Virus record (IMG/VR): IMGVR_UViG_3300044591_001861
Coordinates: 26,245 to 90,244 of that record
Length of the DNA stretch: 64,000 nt
Strand: one strand, 5' to 3'
Source: a virus
Position 1 is the stretch's first letter. Each line of letters begins with the position of its first letter. The position numbers were made by a program, and so were the translations under genes. This document shows positions 24,723 to 32,508 of this stretch, piece by piece. The notes beneath the pieces are model-generated. The model did no database searches and was not told where the DNA came from. It saw nothing but the letters and a program-made list of their open reading frames with translations.

Positions 24723-25666
24723 TTGAATTCACATTCGCACATAAGTTCAGTAAGAGCAGCAAGAATATTAATTTCTTGATCCGCAACAAAAGCAACTTGA
24801 TACTGATATTTTGCAATAATCAGTACAGCAGCAGGAATAGATGCTGGAATCAAATTCTCATAACAAGCATCATAAACACGGCGTAACAATACAGAAGAAT
24901 CATTATCCATATTATTAACTACCCATTTACGTACTTCAGTAAAGTTCTTATCTTTAAGACTTTTGATAAGTTCATTTACTGCAATATCAGCAAAGGATGC
25001 AAGAATTGCAGAGTCAATTTTTCCACCAACAGAATACCTCTGACATTCATTCAGAACTCGCCTCCAGTCTGGAAAATGCTTGTTGATCAACTCAGCAATT
25101 ACTTTTTGATCATATTGAACACCTTCCTTATCCAAGATTGATTGAATTCTTTGGAAGAAACTTCCTGCAAGTAAGACTTTTTCTTTACCTTGAATTTTGA
25201 ATTCAACCACAGCACACCTGGAATGTAGTGGTTCGATAATTTTATTTTTGTAGTTACAGGTGAAGATGAATCTGCAGTTACCACTAAATTCCTCAGTAAA
25301 CGCCCGTAGGAGGAGTTGTACGTCGTTGGTTGTGTTATCTGCCTCATCAATGATGACGACTTTGTGTTTAGCAGTTGACGAAAGCGATACGGTCGAAGCG
25401 AAGTTCTTCGCATTGTTTCTGACAGTATCAAGGAATCTACCTTCGTCGGATCCGTTAATGACATAAAAATCTACTCCCAATTCATTACAAAGTGCTTTTG
25501 CTACAGTAGTCTTACCGCATCCAGCAGGACCAGCAAGAAGTAGATTCGGCACTTCTCCAGTATTTAGAAAGTCAATAAAGGTTTTCTTAATATTCTCAGG
25601 GAGAATACAGTCTTCAATTGTTTTGGGGCGATACTTCTCCACCCACAGAAATTCATCACGACTCAT
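24719..25666 (-). CDS. 44: Sliding clamp loader ATPase (gp44-like)
   Basis: A 315-residue AAA+ clamp-loader subunit. Walker A is LAGPAGCGKTTVAKA near 46-60 and Walker B is VVIIDEADN near 105. A sensor segment FIFTCNYKNKI and the SRC arginine-finger motif (HSRCAVVEF) follow. With gp62 it opens the gp45 ring on primed DNA. The upstream in-frame start is a TTG, so the ATG at 25666 is used, six bases after the preceding stop. T4 gp44 has 319 residues. Confidence 0.96.
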   Translation of the reverse strand: MSRDEFLWVEKYRPKTIEDCILPENIKKTFIDFLNTGEVPNLLLAGPAGCGKTTVAKALCNELGVDFYVINGSDEGRFLDTVRNNAKNFASTVSLSSTAKHKVVIIDEADNTTNDVQLLLRAFTEEFSGNCRFIFTCNYKNKIIEPLHSRCAVVEFKIQGKEKVLLAGSFFQRIQSILDKEGVQYDQKVIAELINKHFPDWRRVLNECQRYSVGGKIDSAILASFADIAVNELIKSLKDKNFTEVRKWVVNNMDNDSSVLLRRVYDACYENLIPASIPAAVLIIAKYQYQVAFVADQEINILAALTELMCECEFK

Positions 25667-25671
25667 AATTT

Positions 25672-26184
25672 TTATACCCAATCAGGTTTTCGTTCTGGCA
25701 TACGAAGATAATTAGATGCAACCCAAGGTTTGGATGCAATATACATCTTGTAAGCAGTAAAAGTGTCAATGCTTGTGTCAAGTTTATACTCATCTGGCAT
25801 AGCACGGGCAAATGAAGTTACTTCTGTAATTTTTCCCTTTGGAAAAAGGTAATAAGCATCCACAAGTGTTTTGTAACAAGCATGTATCTTATTATAGCGC
25901 AAAGCATACTCATCGCACAAATTAAGTCCGTGCTTAATCAACCAATAGGCATTATGGATATTTTCCATTGCCCATTTGGTGCAGGGATGATTACGAAAAG
26001 CACCTTTTTCAGTCCTGTAAGGAGTGTTATCAGTCTTATAAAGAAAACCATACCCATGACCCCAATTATCAGATGCCACAATAGAGAGCATCTGACAGCA
26101 CTCTAGGGGCATTTTAACAACGTGTTTGTCGGGTAGGCAGATAGCACTCTCAGCTGGCCAAGGAGAAGTTGCAAAAATGTTCAT
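25672..26184 (-). CDS. Hypothetical protein (170 aa)
   Basis: A 170-residue protein with a His/Cys/Trp-rich, mostly helical sequence: DKHVVKMPLECCQMLSIVA near 19-37, HPCTKWAMENIHNAYWLIKHG near 66-86, and LCDEYALRYNKIH near 88-100. Proteins with this DKHVVKM...NHPC/S...W pattern recur in phage genomes as conserved hypotheticals. The invariant-looking His, Cys and Trp residues suggest an enzyme, but I cannot assign a reaction. It sits between gp45 and gp44, hinting at a DNA-related role. Confidence 0.75.
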   Translation of the reverse strand: MNIFATSPWPAESAICLPDKHVVKMPLECCQMLSIVASDNWGHGYGFLYKTDNTPYRTEKGAFRNHPCTKWAMENIHNAYWLIKHGLNLCDEYALRYNKIHACYKTLVDAYYLFPKGKITEVTSFARAMPDEYKLDTSIDTFTAYKMYIASKPWVASNYLRMPERKPDWV

Positions 26185-26330
26185 TATAAGGGTTGCGGAC
26201 CACCAACAATTATAGCAGAAGGAACTTGTGCCTGAGCAATTTTTTTTGCTTGAGATTGACTTGTTGCATCAACCACAAGTTCTAGATATCTAGAATCTCC
26301 AGGAAGTTTGTATCTAACAGTGTATTTCAT
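26184..26330 (-). CDS. Small hypothetical protein (48 aa)
   Basis: A 48-codon frame starting MKYTVRYKLPGDSRYLELVV and ending IIVGGPQPL. The pattern suggests beta-strand, then helix (ATSQSQAKKIAQAQ), then strand. It overlaps the gp45 stop by ATGA and touches the next gene's start, so coupling strongly supports it. No known function. Confidence 0.75.
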   Translation of the reverse strand: MKYTVRYKLPGDSRYLELVVDATSQSQAKKIAQAQVPSAIIVGGPQPL

Positions 26331-26992
26331 TCAAAGCTAGAATCGGGTTCCAAAGCAATATAATATGTCAGATCATAATCAGTACTCTTAAAGCGTGAAA
26401 GAAGTTTTTTAGAGACAACGACTTCATACTTTCCAGGAAGAATCTTGATATTTTCAACCTTAAAGTTGAAAATAAACTGATCATCAGTTTCACCAACTAT
26501 AATAGAGAAATCATTCGAAGTGTCATTCTTCTTATCTCGAACAACAAGTTTAACAACACCCGCTTCCCCAACAGCAGAAAGGTCAGGAAGTTGATATACA
26601 GATGCTGCTTTAAGTAGTTTGTCAAGTTGCTGAGTACTCAGTTCAAAACAAACATCTTCAGAGGGAAGAACAATTGATTTTTCTGGAGGGGTAACAATAA
26701 CAGAAGGATCTGCAAAGAAATATTTGGACCTCATTTTACCTTCACGAATAACAGCGAAACTGCCATTATCAAAATCAAGTTCTGCATTTTGATGTAGAGC
26801 AAGTCCATTAAGGAATTGGTTCAAATCATAAATTCCAAAATCTTTAGGAATTTCTTCATCAATAATTGCTTCTGCAAGAATATTCTTCATCACAGAGATA
26901 GTGCGAAGAGAGTTGCCTTCCTTAAAAAGAATAGACTGATTGATGGAAGAAAAGTTCTTTAGGAGAGTCAGAGTTTTATCAGAAAGTTTCAT
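26327..26992 (-). CDS. 45: Sliding clamp (gp45-like)
   Basis: A 221-residue processivity clamp. The start MKLSDKTLTLLKNFSSINQS and the middle (YDLNQFLNGL, FFADPSVIVTPPEKSI) align with T4 gp45 (228 residues), as does the end ALEPDS. It forms a ring around DNA for gp43 and, in T4, is also the mobile activator of late transcription with gp55 and gp33. Late promoters throughout this window imply the same use here. It is followed by coupled genes leading to gp44. Confidence 0.95.
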   Translation of the reverse strand: MKLSDKTLTLLKNFSSINQSILFKEGNSLRTISVMKNILAEAIIDEEIPKDFGIYDLNQFLNGLALHQNAELDFDNGSFAVIREGKMRSKYFFADPSVIVTPPEKSIVLPSEDVCFELSTQQLDKLLKAASVYQLPDLSAVGEAGVVKLVVRDKKNDTSNDFSIIVGETDDQFIFNFKVENIKILPGKYEVVVSKKLLSRFKSTDYDLTYYIALEPDSSFE

Positions 26993-26997
26993 AATAA

Positions 26998-27444
26998 TCA
27001 GCGAGAGAATTCGGTAAGACCGTTATTTTGACGGGAATAGTGTCCATCAAAGTGGAGAAGGAGCATAGCATAGTGGATCACTTTAAGCAAATCACGCTTA
27101 TTACGTCCATCCTTATCGCCATAGCGACTGCCATACTTCAGGATATTTGCCTGACAGAAACCTGCTGCCAGTTTCTTTGCTGCCATCAGGTCAATAGTTT
27201 GAATGTCATCATAACCAGATTCATCACCACAATAATGACCGTGATAAGTGCTGGTTACATAATCCTGAATATCTTTCAGGATTTTATCTTCGTTGTATTT
27301 CCAAAGATGATTTTTAGATTCACTCATAGTAAGTTTAATTTCGTCAACAGAATGAATAGAAGGAATTTTTGAAAGGTTTAGTGTTCCATCTCCACCCTCA
27401 GATAAGGTGAATTTGAAACTATCGGAATAAGGATACTCGTCCAT
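26998..27444 (-). CDS. DUF3310-like protein
   Basis: A 148-residue protein. The C-terminal half matches the DUF3310 pattern of phage proteins: QTIDLMAAKKLAAGFCQANI, then LKYGSRYGDKDGRNKRDLLK and a closing helix. DUF3310 proteins are frequent in phages near nucleotide or replication genes; the reaction is not established. The ATG at 27444 is chosen because the longer frame begins at TTG inside a terminator hairpin. The N-terminal 60 residues look like a separate small domain. Confidence 0.75.
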   Translation of the reverse strand: MDEYPYSDSFKFTLSEGGDGTLNLSKIPSIHSVDEIKLTMSESKNHLWKYNEDKILKDIQDYVTSTYHGHYCGDESGYDDIQTIDLMAAKKLAAGFCQANILKYGSRYGDKDGRNKRDLLKVIHYAMLLLHFDGHYSRQNNGLTEFSR

Positions 27445-27450
27445 AATAAA

Positions 27451-27474
27451 GGGAAGGTCATAGTTTACCTTCCC
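27451..27474 (-). terminator. Hairpin after cobS-like gene
   Basis: A perfect 8-bp stem GGGAAGGT/ACCTTCCC with an 8-base loop, then TTTATTAT, lying 9 bases past the CobS-like stop. The weak T-run suggests partial termination. Confidence 0.65.
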
Positions 27475-27482
27475 CAATTATA

Positions 27483-28601
27483 TCAGAACGGAGCGGGTTG
27501 GTCAACGTATTCTACGGTCAGTTCAGGTTGAGACGGCATTTGAAAATCGGCATCCACTTTGTCATAGAGTTCCAGGAAAGACTGTTTGGTTTCGTCATCA
27601 AAGCGGTTCACGCACACTTGGATTGCCTTTGCCTTGTCTTGGAAGATGCTGTAAGCACGGATGATATGAACCAGACGGCGGGTGCTGATGATTTCTTCAA
27701 TACCTCCATCATAGAAGGTCTTACGGATAATATCTGCCCAGTCAACCAGGCGCTTACAGAAATCGCGGTCTTCTACCTGCAGATCCAGAGCAACGCCTTC
27801 CAGGATCTTCTGCTCAGTAGCAGGGGCAGGATAGGACTGCTCAAAGGTCACAGGGAAACGCTCAAGGAATGCTTCATTGAGCACGTTGGTGCCAATAAAA
27901 CGTCCATCATCAGAACCCTTACCCTTGGTGTTGGCGGTGGCGATTACATTGAAACCAGCAGCGGGTTTTACCCACCGACCAATCTTCTTCAGGAAGACAC
28001 CCTTTCCTTCAAGGATGGATTGGAGACACAGAATTTTGTTGCTAGCGAGGTCGATTTCGTCAAGAAGCAGGATTGCTCCTCGCTCCAGTGCCTCAATGAC
28101 GGGACCGTTGTGCCAAGCAGTATTCCCATCAACAAGGCGGAAACCCCCGATAAGGTCGTCTTCATCAGTTTCAATGGTAATGTTTACACGGATTAGTTCA
28201 CGCTTAAGTTGAGCACACGCTTGCTCCACACTGAACGTTTTACCATTACCCGACAGACCCGTAATGAACGTTGGATAAAAAAGACGGGACTGAATAATTT
28301 TTTTAATATCGTTAAAATTACCAAACTTGACGAAGGTATCATCTTTATCAGGAATGAGGTTTTGTTCCACAGCGGGGATGGCAGCAGGTGCTTGAAAAGT
28401 ACGTTCGATTTCTTCTACTTTTTGTTGTGTCACTTCAAGATTCCATTTGCCACGAGAAGTTTTATATTGAGAAAGTTTGTTAGTCACCGTTTGATAATTA
28501 GTATCATTCATTGCACACCAAGCACGAATATCACCAGAAGTGACACTGTTGCCATAAAGTGCTTGAAGTGAAGTACGAATGTAATCGGTGGAGACGGACA
28601 T
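27483..28601 (-). CDS. cobS: CobS/MoxR-type AAA+ ATPase
   Basis: A 372-residue AAA+ protein. It has Walker A TGLSGNGKTFSVEQ near 112, Walker B AILLLDEIDLAS near 172, a sensor-1 ATANTKGKG near 218, and arginine-rich sensor-2 (STRRLVHIIRAYS). Cyanophage copies are annotated CobS, the cobaltochelatase ATPase. The fold is equally that of MoxR ATPases, which pair with VWA-domain proteins. A VWA/HExxH protein lies about 1 kb upstream in the same transcription direction, which favours a MoxR-VWA machine over B12 synthesis. A terminator hairpin follows. Confidence 0.88.
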   Translation of the reverse strand: MSVSTDYIRTSLQALYGNSVTSGDIRAWCAMNDTNYQTVTNKLSQYKTSRGKWNLEVTQQKVEEIERTFQAPAAIPAVEQNLIPDKDDTFVKFGNFNDIKKIIQSRLFYPTFITGLSGNGKTFSVEQACAQLKRELIRVNITIETDEDDLIGGFRLVDGNTAWHNGPVIEALERGAILLLDEIDLASNKILCLQSILEGKGVFLKKIGRWVKPAAGFNVIATANTKGKGSDDGRFIGTNVLNEAFLERFPVTFEQSYPAPATEQKILEGVALDLQVEDRDFCKRLVDWADIIRKTFYDGGIEEIISTRRLVHIIRAYSIFQDKAKAIQVCVNRFDDETKQSFLELYDKVDADFQMPSQPELTVEYVDQPAPF

Positions 28602-28639
28602 GATTAAGTGGTTTGTTTCAACTGAAGTTATTATAGGGC

Positions 28640-28665
28640 AAAAAGAGGGGGGGTCTGAACCCCCC
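28640..28665 (-). terminator. Intrinsic terminator upstream of cobS-like gene
   Basis: Stem of six G-C pairs with a 6-base loop, followed on the minus strand by CTC and five T. It ends the unit containing the 61-residue gene. A TATAAT box (28635-28630) lies just downstream, before the CobS-like gene. Confidence 0.8.
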
Positions 28666-28669
28666 TGTG

Positions 28670-28855
28670 TCAGTTTGCCAACTGGTTCTTAAGACTTTCA
28701 AAGTAATCTTTTTTGGCAATCTTTCCTTTATATCCAGGATAATATTTTTCAACAAGTTTAGGCAAACCCATTGCTGCAATAGATCCAATTTCAGTCACCC
28801 AAATTTCTTTGGTATCAAATTTAATAACATGCTCGTAAGGAAATTTAGTCTTCAT
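28670..28855 (-). CDS. Small hypothetical protein (61 aa)
   Basis: A 61-residue protein starting MKTKFPYEHVIKFDTKEIWV. It has a mixed beta/alpha pattern and a Lys-rich end (GKIAKKDYFESLKNQLAN). It overlaps the end of the upstream 227-residue gene by 11 bases and ends before a strong terminator. No domain recognised. Confidence 0.65.
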   Translation of the reverse strand: MKTKFPYEHVIKFDTKEIWVTEIGSIAAMGLPKLVEKYYPGYKGKIAKKDYFESLKNQLAN

Positions 28856-29528
28856 AATTAATTTTATTTTCAATAATAGAATGACATTCTACCATAAATT
28901 GATGAAATGTTTTACCTGAGTAATTAAAAGAATCGTTCAACTTTGCCATCTGAACGCCTGTTTTTGAATTTCTCTCCCCCATTCCCAACTTTTTATAAAT
29001 TCTACCTCTTTGTTCTGCCCCCTCCTCATCACTTCTCTTTCTTTTCTTTCCAGTAGAACTGATTGCAGTAGGAGTATTTGTAGCAACTCCTTTTTTCTCT
29101 TTCATCTTAGATGCAACATCCTTTAGAGCACCAACAAATGCTCTAGCTTTCTGTCCAGGTTCTTTAATGCTTCTTTTTGGAGAACCTACAGTAATATCAT
29201 GAACCTCAGAATCTTTTTTAGCTCCAGTTTTATGAAACTGTTTTTTTAATTCTTTGGCATCAACTTTTTCACCCTCTTTATGTTTTTGTTTTGCAGTATG
29301 AGCAGCATAATCTCCAGGAGACTTATGAGTTCTTACCCAAACAGGAACATCCTTTCCACTCTTTTCTACTTTTGGATCTTGAATGGGACCCTTTTTTCTA
29401 AATCCAGCTCTTGCAACATCTTTTCTTGCAGCACCTTCAGATCCAGGAATTGGCATAGTGCCAGATTTCCCAGATCCTTTCATTTTCATTAATGTTCTCT
29501 CATCAAGGATTTCTTCCTGAAAGTGCAT
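28845..29528 (-). CDS. Basic probable virion protein (227 aa)
   Basis: A 227-residue, strongly basic, low-complexity protein (many Lys, Gly, Ser) with no enzyme motif. Its C-terminus contains SGKTFHQFMVECHSII, reminiscent of the M-K-S/T-F-x-Q-F head-targeting starts elsewhere in this window but placed near the end. A CTAAATA box lies 21 bases upstream, with a leader resembling those of other head proteins. I infer a late, DNA-binding or head-internal protein. Confidence 0.65.
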   Translation of the reverse strand: MHFQEEILDERTLMKMKGSGKSGTMPIPGSEGAARKDVARAGFRKKGPIQDPKVEKSGKDVPVWVRTHKSPGDYAAHTAKQKHKEGEKVDAKELKKQFHKTGAKKDSEVHDITVGSPKRSIKEPGQKARAFVGALKDVASKMKEKKGVATNTPTAISSTGKKRKRSDEEGAEQRGRIYKKLGMGERNSKTGVQMAKLNDSFNYSGKTFHQFMVECHSIIENKINYED

Positions 29529-29548
29529 CTTTATAAGTTCTTTTTATG

Positions 29549-29555
29549 TATTTAG
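29549..29555 (-). promoter_or_regulatory. Possible late promoter variant (CTAAATA)
   Basis: A CTAAATA box 21 bases upstream of the 227-residue gene, overlapping the stop of the VWA-protein gene. Confidence 0.4.
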
Positions 29556-31735
29556 ACTACAAGAGAAATAAACTCTCCAAGAACTTTTTTGTTTAGTTTT
29601 TTAGTTTTGAGAGATTTTACAAAAGCAGACTTGATTTGCGCTTTGGTTGCACATTCATGAACATCAAACTCAGTATCCTGAGAAAGCGCAGTTGCAGACA
29701 TTCCAAAGTAAGCATCATATCCAGATTTAGTAATAGTAAAACTCTTCAGTTTTTTCCAATCATTCTGAATTTTATCATATTCCTTACTATAGTTTTCATG
29801 ATACATGTTTACAAAACGTCCGAAGTTACGACCTTCAAGAACACGAATCCCAATAAAATTCATAGAAGAAAACTTATCTTTCAAGTTCCGAAGAAGAACA
29901 TCAGTAAAATTATGATATCCATAATCAAACATGTAAGTTGTTCCAATCTTTCGATCCCTAAGAAATGTATTCTGAGGATAGACACTAGCAATGCCCAGAT
30001 AAGGTTCTTTCTCCCAACGACGATTAACTTCCCTATGATAAGCAAGTTGATTTGCTTCACCATCAGTCAGAACAATACACTGAACCTTTTGCAGTTTATT
30101 TTCTTTCTGAAACTTAGGAAGAATTTGGTGAAGAGTGATTAGTGCTTCATTTAGTGGGGTTCCAGACAGACACAAACGATTAGGATATGTGTAAGGGCAT
30201 CGATAGGTATCACTAAAGCAATAGGCAAGACGCCAAATATTAAGCATTTGATTTTCCAATTCTTTACCAGAAACTTTACTGGTAAGAATATTCATCATAG
30301 AAAATGTCTCATCTACACAAAGCAAACTTTCCCTTTTCTGATAATGGGGAGTACGATCTGCCGCAAAATACTTTCCAGTTTCATAATCATACTCACCACG
30401 CCTCCACTCATTAGTGAAAGCATAAACCTCAAAGGGAATGGAAACTTTCTTACAGAACCAAACAAGGTTGAAGAGTTGCTTACAAGTATCAAGCATCACA
30501 TCGGACATAGAACCGCTCCAATCCAATACAAACACAAGTCCATGATTCTTACCATCAGGAATCACAGAAACTTTCTTAAAAAGGTCCTCATTGTATTTGT
30601 ATGTATGCAGGCGAGTAGTATCAAGAACACCTGTACGAGCAGTAGAGGAGCGGGCATACTGATCTGCTGCTTTACGGCACTCAAATTCTTTCACCAGATA
30701 ATTGACTTCTTTCTGAGCAGAAGATTTAAATTTTTTAAATTCAATGTCAGTCTCTTTATAGAGATCTGTAGGAACAATTCCTCTTTCCTCTGCAGTATTA
30801 TTTTGGATTTTTTGCTGATGAGCAAATGAGTCATTAATATCTTTATGAATATCAAAATTCATTCCAATAACCGTATCAAGATTTACCTGAGGAACTTCCA
30901 CATAAACATTATCATATCCACCCTCCTTTACAAGATCACGAATCTTATCTTGCAAAGAATCTGCGGTACGAACTTCTGGTTCATCCTCTTTACCTACAGA
31001 ATTTACTTGAGTTTGATCACCATGAGCAGTTCCACCATAAGAAGTGTCAGATTCTAGAGGTTGAGAGTTGTCACTATTCCCCTCTTGCTCAGAAGAAGAG
31101 TCATTGCTCTCCACAGATTCATTTCCAGAAGACTCAGAATTTCCTTGAGTTTCTTGATAATCAAGGTCGGAAACTTTTTGTTGCTCCTGTTCTTTCTTAC
31201 AGTACTTATAAAGTTCTTCTGCCGCAATCAGAGTATCTGCAAAAGTTTCAGACGCATCAATCAAATTAATGATTTCTTTCTCTTCTACATTAAAATTAAG
31301 AGGAATAAAATTCCCAATCTTAAAGTAAAGATTTACACGGTCGGCAAGATTAAAAGTAGAAATATTCTCATCAGCAATCTGAAAGAAATCATCTTCATTC
31401 AGTTCTTTATATCCATTGAAAAAAGTCTTTGCAAGACCAGCATATTTACGCTTCATCAGTTTCTCAATACGAGCATCCTCAACAACGTTTACAAACTGTG
31501 CAGGAACTTTTACATTTTCCGTCCAGTCCTCATCGGGAGTGAAGAGTGCATGTCCAACCTCGTGACCCACCAGAAGGTCATAGACGGTGTTGCTTGCCTT
31601 ATCCCACATTGGCAGGGTCAGCACACGAGTATGAACGTTAAAGCAGGCAGTCTCCACCTTCTTGTGCTCAACCACAAGGTCTTCGGTGGCAAGAAGTTTA
31701 GCAAGTTGGGACTTGATTTCGTGGCGGACGGTCAT
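29552..31735 (-). CDS. VWA-domain protein with HExxH motif (CobT-like partner)
   Basis: A 727-residue protein. Near residue 58 is VGHEVGHALF, a zinc-metallopeptidase HExxH motif. Near 190-240 is a Ser/Asn/Glu-rich acidic linker, as seen in CobT-type chelatase subunits. Near 405 a VWA domain begins with VFVLDWSGSMSD (D-x-S-x-S MIDAS), and the later VLTDGEANQ completes the metal site. Proteins with this layout work with MoxR/CobS AAA+ ATPases in metal insertion or protein remodelling. The ATG at 31735 is preferred over an upstream TTG that lies in a terminator. Substrate unknown. Confidence 0.88.
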   Translation of the reverse strand: MTVRHEIKSQLAKLLATEDLVVEHKKVETACFNVHTRVLTLPMWDKASNTVYDLLVGHEVGHALFTPDEDWTENVKVPAQFVNVVEDARIEKLMKRKYAGLAKTFFNGYKELNEDDFFQIADENISTFNLADRVNLYFKIGNFIPLNFNVEEKEIINLIDASETFADTLIAAEELYKYCKKEQEQQKVSDLDYQETQGNSESSGNESVESNDSSSEQEGNSDNSQPLESDTSYGGTAHGDQTQVNSVGKEDEPEVRTADSLQDKIRDLVKEGGYDNVYVEVPQVNLDTVIGMNFDIHKDINDSFAHQQKIQNNTAEERGIVPTDLYKETDIEFKKFKSSAQKEVNYLVKEFECRKAADQYARSSTARTGVLDTTRLHTYKYNEDLFKKVSVIPDGKNHGLVFVLDWSGSMSDVMLDTCKQLFNLVWFCKKVSIPFEVYAFTNEWRRGEYDYETGKYFAADRTPHYQKRESLLCVDETFSMMNILTSKVSGKELENQMLNIWRLAYCFSDTYRCPYTYPNRLCLSGTPLNEALITLHQILPKFQKENKLQKVQCIVLTDGEANQLAYHREVNRRWEKEPYLGIASVYPQNTFLRDRKIGTTYMFDYGYHNFTDVLLRNLKDKFSSMNFIGIRVLEGRNFGRFVNMYHENYSKEYDKIQNDWKKLKSFTITKSGYDAYFGMSATALSQDTEFDVHECATKAQIKSAFVKSLKTKKLNKKVLGEFISLVV

Positions 31736-31763
31736 AGGTTTGATTCGTATGAACTCATGATAC

Positions 31764-31789
31764 AAAAAAAGAGGGTGGTTAAACCCTCT
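31764..31789 (-). terminator. Intrinsic terminator of the 177-aa head protein gene
   Basis: Perfect 7-bp stem AGAGGGT/ACCCTCT with a 6-base loop, followed by seven T on the minus strand, 25 bases past the stop. Confidence 0.85.
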
Positions 31790-31813
31790 GATGTGCCAGT
31801 TTAAAAAGTGGAC

Positions 31814-32347
31814 TCAAACTCCTTTTACAGGCATTCCTGGTTTTGAAAGTATTTTATTATTAAGTTCTATCCCCTTTCTTTTCTGTGCATTTGTTTTTGG
31901 ACCCTTATTAACAAACTTCTCAAAATCATCTAGAGGATCTTCAGCATTATATCCAAAAGTTGCATGTTTTTCAACAATACTCTGCTTCCACTCTCCACTC
32001 ATATTTGCCATAATAGCAAGTGCTGCCTTGTTGGTATCTGCGTAACCTTCGGCAACTAGATGCTCAAGAATATGGTCGAAGAGGTCGGTTTCTACTTCTT
32101 CTTTGTTGAGTTCTGCAGCTCTCCTTTTTGCTTTGTTTCCTGCACCCCTATCTCTATTTGCTCCCTGAGTGTCTGCCCAATAATCCTTATTTCTTCTATT
32201 CATTTCACCACCAACACTACGTTCTTCTGGAGGAGCACTTCTTCCACCACGTTTTCTCATTGATCCAAATTTAGGATCTAATGCTTCATCAAGTTCACAA
32301 ACCTGATTATAAGCTTCTTGAAGGGCACGAAGTTCTTGCGAGTTCAT
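31814..32347 (-). CDS. Probable internal head protein (177 aa)
   Basis: A 177-residue charged protein. Its start MNSQELRALQEAYNQVCELD carries an L-x-E|A site. It shares cassettes with the 489-residue protein at 14070: KAKRRAAELNKEE near 86-98 (against SKAARRAAEINKEE), and DLFDHILEHLVAEGYADT near 102-119. The remainder is basic. It has a perfect late promoter 20 bases upstream and a leader almost identical to that of its relative. No enzymatic motif. I infer a head-packaged protein processed by gp21. Confidence 0.75.
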   Translation of the reverse strand: MNSQELRALQEAYNQVCELDEALDPKFGSMRKRGGRSAPPEERSVGGEMNRRNKDYWADTQGANRDRGAGNKAKRRAAELNKEEVETDLFDHILEHLVAEGYADTNKAALAIMANMSGEWKQSIVEKHATFGYNAEDPLDDFEKFVNKGPKTNAQKRKGIELNNKILSKPGMPVKGV

Positions 32348-32361
32348 TTTACAACTACTTT

Positions 32362-32508
32362 TTAGATATTTATAAAATAAGAAGCGTCCCCGTGTTGGAG
32401 ACGCTTCTTGAGTGCTTGGCGACGTGCCTTTGCTTGTCGGAGTGCTTGCGGTTTTAGTTTCCGCTTTTGCTCCTTCTTGGAATGATGGTAGCGGTTGGGG
32501 ACTTGCAT
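32362..32508 (-). CDS. Small very basic protein (48 aa)
   Basis: A 48-codon frame starting MQVPNRYHHSKKEQKRKLKP. Its middle is a run of Arg, Lys, Gln and Ala (ALRQAKARRQALKKRLQ), and it ends ASYFINI. The ATG overlaps the gp46 stop as TAATG, a strong coupling signal. Composition suggests nucleic-acid binding. The coding region contains the strong hairpin at 32379-32409 and the late promoter at 32367-32374, so the last third doubles as regulatory DNA. It is somewhat more GC-rich than its neighbours. Confidence 0.65.
   Translation of the reverse strand: MQVPNRYHHSKKEQKRKLKPQALRQAKARRQALKKRLQHGDASYFINI
32367..32374 (-). promoter_or_regulatory. Late promoter TATAAATA
   Basis: A perfect late box 20 bases upstream of the 177-residue head protein, five bases after a strong hairpin. 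Confidence 0.75.
32379..32409 (-). terminator. Strong hairpin/terminator after gp46
   Basis: In minus-strand RNA a 13-bp stem (AAGAAGCGUCUCC with GGGGACGCUUCUU, one G-U pair) closes a 5-base loop. The tail AUUUUAUAAAUA is only partly U-rich. It separates the recombination genes from the late unit downstream. Confidence 0.75.

Noticed and set aside
27498-28196. Plus-strand frame of 232 codons
   Set aside because: Antisense to the CobS-like ATPase, whose P-loop and Walker B are on the minus strand. No ribosome site or domain.
27483-28601. cobS as proof of cobalamin biosynthesis
   Set aside because: The ATPase fold is shared with MoxR proteins and no other B12 gene is visible, so pathway assignment is not supported by this window alone.
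31061-31804. Long plus-strand frame of 247 codons
   Set aside because: Lies entirely opposite the VWA/HExxH gene, is Arg/Ile/Leu-rich shadow sequence, and has no start signals. The minus-strand gene has clear motifs.
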